A stretch of DNA of 9,491 bases from Clostridia bacterium (GTDB lineage Bacteria; Bacillota; Clostridia; Christensenellales; Aristaeellaceae), in NCBI GenBank assembly GCA_017469605.1, contig JAFUGB010000136.1, positions 1 to 9,491 of the forward strand, in the 5' to 3' direction. The position numbers and the translations under genes were made by a program. Shown in pieces: positions 6,180 to 9,491 of this stretch. How positions within the stretch are numbered: the stretch's first letter is position 1; every line of letters starts with the position of its first letter. The notes under the pieces were generated by a model, which saw only the letters and a list, made by a program, of their open reading frames with translations, did no database searches and was not told the origin of the DNA.

Positions 6180-6371
6180 ATGAAGGCAAGTGAATTCAAG
6201 GCCATGTCCAAAGAGGATCTGACCAAAAAGATCGCTGAGCTCAAGGAAGAGCTGTTCAACCTTCGTTTCCGTCTCGCCACCGGCCAGCTGGACAACGTGA
6301 TGCAGATCACCTCCGTCAAGCGCGACATCGCCCGCGCCATGACCGAGCTGAATGCGAAAAACAGGGCCTAA
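6180..6371 (+). CDS. rpmC: 50S ribosomal protein L29
   Basis: L29 is a small two-helix protein packed against L23 at the tunnel exit. The 63-aa sequence is helical throughout and carries the family stretch ELKEELFNLRFRLATGQLDN followed by SVKRDIARAMTEL. Only 3 nt separate it from rplP. The ribosome binding site is GGTGAG (6169-6173), which overlaps the rplP stop region. It is weaker than its neighbours' sites, so coupling to rplP translation probably supplies part of the initiation. Confidence 0.97.
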   Translation: MKASEFKAMSKEDLTKKIAELKEELFNLRFRLATGQLDNVMQITSVKRDIARAMTELNAKNRA

Positions 6372-6392
6372 GCCGAGAAAGGAGGCAATTCA

Positions 6393-6653
6393 ATGTCTGA
6401 AGAAAGAGGAATCCGCAAGACCCGCATCGGCGTGGTCGTCAGCGATAAAATGGACAAGACCGTCGTGGTTTCCATCAAGGACCGCGTTCGTCATCCCCTC
6501 TATGGCAAGATCATGAACAAGACCAGCAAACTGAAGGCCCATGACGAAGAGAATGCCTGCGGTATCGGCGATACCGTTCGTCTGATGGAAACCCGCCCGC
6601 TCAGCCGCGAAAAGCGCTGGCGCGTGGTGGAAATCATCGAAAAGGCCAAGTAA
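6393..6653 (+). CDS. rpsQ: 30S ribosomal protein S17
   Basis: S17 is a primary 16S rRNA-binding protein with an OB-fold, needed early in assembly of the body. The 86-aa protein has RIGVVVSDKMDKTVVVSIKD (11-30), RHPLYGKIMNKTSKLKAHDE and the RPLSREKRWRVVEIIEKAK end, all typical. AAAGGAGG precedes the ATG. It is the last gene of the ancestral S10 block. After it comes the only sizeable gap inside the cluster (84 nt), with no clear promoter or terminator. Confidence 0.98.
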   Translation: MSEERGIRKTRIGVVVSDKMDKTVVVSIKDRVRHPLYGKIMNKTSKLKAHDEENACGIGDTVRLMETRPLSREKRWRVVEIIEKAK

Positions 6654-6737
6654 GCGTTTGCGTCTTTTCAACGCCTACAACCGCCCGTGGATCAAAGGCA
6701 TCGCACGGAGCGGAAACTATAAAGGAGGATACCCCGT
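6654..6737 (+). other. Largest gap inside the operon, between the S10 and spc blocks
   Basis: This 84-nt stretch holds the rplN ribosome binding site (AAAGGAGG, 6720-6727) and a weak stem (6654-6658 with 6670-6674). It contains no ATG-initiated frame and no T-run. A TATAAA at 6718-6723 lacks a matching -35 box, and a start from it would fall downstream of the ribosome binding site. In E. coli the separate spc promoter lies at this junction. Here nothing comparable is convincing. Confidence 0.6.
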
Positions 6738-7109
6738 ATGATTCAGCCGCAAACGCGACTTAAGGTAGCCGATAACTCCGGCGCCAAAGAGATCATGTGC
6801 ATCCGCGTGCTGGGCGGTTCTTTCCGCCGCGACGGGTCCGTGGGCGATGTGATCGTCGCCAGCGTCAAGACCGCCACCCCTGGCGGCACCGTCAAAAAGG
6901 GCGACGTGGTCAAGGCCGTGATCGTGCGCCAGCACAAGCCCATCCGCCGTGTGGACGGCAGCTACATCGTGTTTGACGATAACGCCGCCGTGATCATCAA
7001 CGATCAGAAACTGCCCCGCGGCACCCGTATCTTTGGACCAGTGGCCCGCGAGCTGCGTGAAGACAAGGACTTCATGAAGATCGTGTCCCTGGCGCCGGAA
7101 GTTCTGTAA
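6738..7109 (+). CDS. rplN: 50S ribosomal protein L14
   Basis: L14 forms an intersubunit bridge and is the binding site of the silencing factor RsfS. The 123-aa protein matches the family end to end: RLKVADNSGAKEIMCIRVLGG (7-27), ATPGGTVKKGDVVKAVIVR, then PRGTRIFGPVAREL and the FMKIVSLAPEVL end. It appears one residue longer than the usual 122, with the extra residue in the RELREDKDF segment, where most relatives have REL-R-(D/E)KDF. AAAGGAGG (6720-6727) precedes the ATG. It is the first gene of the ancestral spc block. Confidence 0.98.
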   Translation: MIQPQTRLKVADNSGAKEIMCIRVLGGSFRRDGSVGDVIVASVKTATPGGTVKKGDVVKAVIVRQHKPIRRVDGSYIVFDDNAAVIINDQKLPRGTRIFGPVARELREDKDFMKIVSLAPEVL

Positions 7110-7127
7110 GAGGAGGATGACAAGATT

Positions 7128-7445
7128 ATGAAGCTGCATGTAAAAGCCAAGGATCAGGTCATCGTCATCGCCGGCAAGGACAAGGGCAAGAAGGGCGCTG
7201 TCGTGACCGCTTTCCCCAAGACCGGCAAGGTTATCGTGGAGGGCGTCAACCTGGTGACCAAGCACCAGAAGCCCCGTGGACAGGGCATGCCCGGCGGCAT
7301 CATCCACAAGGAAGCCGCCATTGATGCCAGCAATGTGATGCTGGTGTGCAAAAAGTGCGGTAAGCCCGCCCGCTATGGCTTTAAGGTCAATGCCGACGGC
7401 AGCAAGACCCGCATCTGCAAAAAGTGCCACGAACAGATTGACTGA
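7128..7445 (+). CDS. rplX: 50S ribosomal protein L24, zinc-ribbon type
   Basis: L24 starts large-subunit assembly by binding the 5' end of 23S rRNA, and it ends up near the tunnel exit. The N-terminal KOW motif is clear (DQVIVIAGKDKGKKGAVV, 9-26), followed by VNLVTKHQKP. The C-terminal part has two CxxC pairs (Cys74/Cys77 and Cys97/Cys100) that could hold a zinc ion. This is the known cysteine-containing form of bacterial L24; E. coli L24 lacks the set. At 105 aa the length is normal. The gene ends with in-frame tandem stops TGA TAG, the second overlapping the rplE ribosome binding site. Confidence 0.98.
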   Translation: MKLHVKAKDQVIVIAGKDKGKKGAVVTAFPKTGKVIVEGVNLVTKHQKPRGQGMPGGIIHKEAAIDASNVMLVCKKCGKPARYGFKVNADGSKTRICKKCHEQID

Positions 7446-7460
7446 TAGGAGGAAACGGTA

Positions 7461-8003
7461 ATGGCTACCCGCATTAAAGAAAAGTACCTGACCGAAGCCG
7501 TTCCTGCCCTGCAGCAGAAGTTCGGCTATAAAAACGTGATGCAGATTCCCCGTTTGGAGAAGATCGTCATCAACATGGGCCTGGGCGATTGCAAGGACAA
7601 CGCCAAAGCCCTGGAAAACGCTGTTTCTGAACTGACCCAGATCGCCGGCCAGAAGCCCCAGGTCACCCAGGCCAAGAAGTCCATCGCTAACTTCAAGGTT
7701 CGCGAGGGCATGAACGTGGGCGCCAAGGTCACCCTGCGCGGCGAACGCATGGAACAGTTCATGGATAAGCTGGTCAACATCGCCCTGCCCCGCGTCCGCG
7801 ACTTCCGCGGCGTGAGCACCAAGGCGTTCGATGGCCGCGGCAACTATGCCCTCGGCATCCGTGAGCAGCTGCTCTTCCCTGAAATCGAGTACGATAAGGT
7901 TGAGAAGATCCGCGGTATGGAAATGATCTTCGTCACCACGGCCCAGACCGACGAGGAAGCGCAGGAGCTGCTTCGTCTGCTCGGCATGCCGTTTGAACAT
8001 TAA
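7461..8003 (+). CDS. rplE: 50S ribosomal protein L5
   Basis: L5 binds 5S rRNA together with L18, and contacts S13 and the P-site tRNA in the central protuberance. The 180-aa length is standard. Family stretches seen are MQIPRLEKIVINMGLGD (31-47), ELTQIAGQKPQVTQAKKSIANFKVREG (split by one variable residue or two from relatives), TLRGERMEQFMDKLVNIALPRVRDFRG, and the C-terminal GMEMIFVTTAQTDEEAQELLRLLGMPF. AGGAGG (7447-7452) sits about 8 nt before the ATG. In E. coli, S8 represses the spc operon at the rplX-rplE junction. Here that junction is only 15 nt, with no obvious matching hairpin. Confidence 0.98.
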   Translation: MATRIKEKYLTEAVPALQQKFGYKNVMQIPRLEKIVINMGLGDCKDNAKALENAVSELTQIAGQKPQVTQAKKSIANFKVREGMNVGAKVTLRGERMEQFMDKLVNIALPRVRDFRGVSTKAFDGRGNYALGIREQLLFPEIEYDKVEKIRGMEMIFVTTAQTDEEAQELLRLLGMPFEH

Positions 8004-8020
8004 GCGAGGAGGAGACAATA

Positions 8021-8206
8021 ATGGCAAAACTCAGCATGAAACTCAAGCAGCAGCGTGAGCCGAAATTCTCCACCCGCGCTTACACCCGCTGCCGTCTGTG
8101 CGGCCGTCCGCACAGCGTACTGCGCCGTTACGGCATCTGCCGTATCTGCTTCCGCGAGCTGGCTTACAAGGGCCAGATTCCCGGTGTGCGCAAGGCGAGT
8201 TGGTAA
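8021..8206 (+). CDS. rpsN: 30S ribosomal protein S14, zinc-binding type (type Z)
   Basis: S14 is a late-binding head protein of the small subunit. This is the short 61-aa zinc form, with Cys24/Cys27 (RCRLCGRPH) and Cys40/Cys43 (GICRICFREL) as ligands, ending in the invariant KGQIPGVRKASW. Firmicutes and Actinobacteria use this form, sometimes with a longer zinc-free paralogue elsewhere that replaces it under zinc limitation. No such copy is in this window. GAGGAGG lies upstream of the ATG. Neighbours are 17 nt away on each side. Confidence 0.98.
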   Translation: MAKLSMKLKQQREPKFSTRAYTRCRLCGRPHSVLRRYGICRICFRELAYKGQIPGVRKASW

Positions 8207-8223
8207 GAAGGAGGTAACAAGAT

Positions 8224-8625
8224 ATGATCATGAACGATCCTATTGCCGATATGCTTACCCGTATCCGCAATGCGCAGATTGCCCGCCATGACAGCGTGAC
8301 GATGCCCGCCTCCAATACCAAGAAGGCCATCGCCAAGATCCTGCTGGACGAAGGCTATATCAAGTCCTTTGATGTGATCGATGACGGCCTGCAGGGCCAG
8401 ATCAAGGTCACGCTGAAGTATGTGAACGGCAAGTCCACTCCCGTGATTGCCGGCCTCAAGCGCATTTCCAAGCCCGGCCTGCGCGTGTACGCGCGCTGCG
8501 AAGAGCTGCCCAAGGTTCTGGGCGGCCTGGGCGTGGCCATCATCAGCACCTCCAAGGGCCTGATGACCGATCGCGCTGCCCGCAAGGAAAACCTTGGCGG
8601 CGAAGTTCTTTGCTACATCTGGTAA
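8224..8625 (+). CDS. rpsH: 30S ribosomal protein S8
   Basis: S8 binds helix 21 of 16S rRNA and organises the platform; in E. coli it is also the spc operon repressor. The 133-aa protein has NDPIADMLTRIRNAQIARHD (4-23), the GLKRISKPGLRVY segment, and the signature STSKGLMTDRAARKENLGGEVLCYIW at the C-terminus. Two in-frame ATGs lie 6 nt apart (8224 and 8230). The first is preferred because AAGGAGGT (8208-8215) then has about 9 nt spacing. A 28-nt gap follows. Confidence 0.98.
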   Translation: MIMNDPIADMLTRIRNAQIARHDSVTMPASNTKKAIAKILLDEGYIKSFDVIDDGLQGQIKVTLKYVNGKSTPVIAGLKRISKPGLRVYARCEELPKVLGGLGVAIISTSKGLMTDRAARKENLGGEVLCYIW

Positions 8626-8653
8626 ACCGAATCACGCTTAGGAGGTAATAAAA

Positions 8654-9193
8654 ATGTCTCGAATCGGTAAACTTCCGATTACGGTCCCCGCAGGCGTGAC
8701 GGTGAACGTTGACGAAAACAACTTCGTTACCGTCAAGGGCCCCAAGGGCACCTTGAGCCAGCAGGTGAACCCCATCATCAAACTGAACCTGGAAGGCAAT
8801 GTGCTGACCCTGACCCGGCCCAGCGATGCCAAGCCCCACAAGGCCATGCATGGCCTGTACCGCGCGCTGGTGGCCAATATGGTGCACGGCGTGACCGAGG
8901 GCTTTTCCAAAACCCTTGAGCTGGTTGGTACCGGTTACCGCGCTCAGGTGGATAACAACGTGCTGACCATCAATATCGGTTTCTCCCATCCCGTGATCCT
9001 GAACGCTCCCGAAGGCATCACCTTTGAGTGCCCCGTTCAGACCAAGATCGTGGTGAAGGGTGCCAATAAGCAGGTTGTCGGCAATCTTGCCGCCGATATC
9101 CGCGTCATTCGTCCTCCCGAACCCTACCTGGGCAAGGGCATTAAGTACGAAGACGAGCATATCCGCCGCAAGGAAGGCAAGAGCGGTAAGTAA
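8654..9193 (+). CDS. rplF: 50S ribosomal protein L6
   Basis: L6 sits near the sarcin-ricin loop and the L7/L12 stalk base, and is needed for late large-subunit assembly. The 179-aa protein has the two homologous domains of the family. The first opens SRIGKLPITVPAGV with VKGPKGTLS. The second contains ELVGTGYRAQV, HPVILNAPEGI and GANKQVVGNLAADIR, then the diagnostic RPPEPYLGKGIKYEDE. The end is basic and flexible (RRKEGKSGK). GGAGGT (8641-8646) sits 7 nt before the ATG. Confidence 0.98.
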   Translation: MSRIGKLPITVPAGVTVNVDENNFVTVKGPKGTLSQQVNPIIKLNLEGNVLTLTRPSDAKPHKAMHGLYRALVANMVHGVTEGFSKTLELVGTGYRAQVDNNVLTINIGFSHPVILNAPEGITFECPVQTKIVVKGANKQVVGNLAADIRVIRPPEPYLGKGIKYEDEHIRRKEGKSGK

Positions 9194-9211
9194 AGAAAGG
9201 AGTGACTGCAA

Positions 9212-9491
9212 ATGTTCAAAAAGCGTGACCGTAACGAAGTGCGCGTCATCCGCCATGCCCGCGTCCGCAAGAAGATCAGCGGCACCCCTGAAATGCCGCG
9301 TCTGTGTGTGTATCGCAGCAACAAATACATCTACGCTCAGGTTATCGACGATACCAAGGGAATCACCCTGGTGCAGGCTTCCTCTCTGGATCCGGCGCTC
9401 AAGGGTCAGCTGGAAGAAGTCGATAAGTCCGGCGAAGCCAAGCTGGTGGGCAAGCTCATCGGTGAGCGCGCCAAGCAGGCCGGTATCGATA
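9212..9491 (+). CDS. rplR: 50S ribosomal protein L18, 3' end outside the window
   Basis: L18 binds 5S rRNA and joins it to the large subunit with L5. The window contains 93 codons and breaks off after GERAKQAGID. The family is about 115-122 aa, so only some 25-30 residues are missing. The reading frame opens MFKKRDRNEVRVIRHARVRK and continues with ISGTPEMPRLCVYRSNKYIYAQVIDD, which is typical. AAAGGAG (9196-9202) sits 9 nt before the ATG. This order (rplF-rplR) predicts rpsE, rpmD and rplO next, beyond the right edge. Confidence 0.97.
   Translation, partial: MFKKRDRNEVRVIRHARVRKKISGTPEMPRLCVYRSNKYIYAQVIDDTKGITLVQASSLDPALKGQLEEVDKSGEAKLVGKLIGERAKQAGID

Noticed and set aside
6695..6723. Possible spc-operon promoter with TATAAA at 6718-6723
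   Set aside because: The hexamer 17 bp upstream (AAGGCA) is a poor -35 box, and transcription would begin beyond the rplN ribosome binding site.
6717..8027. 436-aa minus-strand open frame opposite rplN, rplX and rplE
   Set aside because: It is an antisense shadow of three certain ribosomal genes, with the same low-complexity Gly/Ala/His/Leu/Asp composition and no recognisable domain.
8543..9256. 237-aa minus-strand frame opposite rplF
   Set aside because: It is an antisense shadow spanning the intergenic sites of the sense operon, with no independent support.

Overview
This window is a conserved ribosomal-protein gene cluster (fused S10 and spc operons) from a GC-rich member of the Firmicutes, most likely class Clostridia. 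The gene order, the near-perfect AGGAGG-type ribosome binding sites, the zinc-type S14, the zinc-type L24 and the short L16/L29/S17 block all point there. A genus cannot be named from this sequence alone.

Layout: (1) 1-104 holds three back-to-back perfect hairpins and no gene. (2) 105-1025 (or 1061) on the minus strand is a lone protein with the 2-oxo acid dehydrogenase E2 / chloramphenicol acetyltransferase fold. It has no lipoyl domain and its catalytic histidine position is Glu. (3) 1026-1339 is a divergent promoter region. It has a consensus-like promoter firing left into the acyltransferase-like gene, A-tract-rich DNA, and a strong promoter (TTGCAA-17-TATACT) firing right into the ribosomal genes. 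(4) 1340-1579 is a long, structured 5' leader, a good candidate for an autoregulatory ribosomal-protein leader. (5) From 1580 to the right edge run 18 ribosomal genes in one direction: rpsJ, rplC, rplD, rplW, rplB, rpsS, rplV, rpsC, rplP, rpmC, rpsQ, then after an 84-nt gap rplN, rplX, rplE, rpsN, rpsH, rplF and a 3'-truncated rplR.

The ribosomal genes sit 0-28 nt apart except for the rpsQ-rplN gap, and no internal promoter or terminator is evident, so they are probably one transcript. Together they encode exit-tunnel proteins (L4, L22, L23, L29, L24), peptidyl-transferase-centre proteins (L2, L3, L16), 5S RNP proteins (L5, L18) and small-subunit head, mRNA-path and platform proteins (S10, S19, S3, S14, S17, S8).

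No defence system, mobile element, CRISPR array or clearly new biological system is visible. The items most worth a second look are the structured S10 leader, the degenerate E2-like protein, the triple-hairpin element at the left edge, and the altered tip of the L4 tunnel loop.
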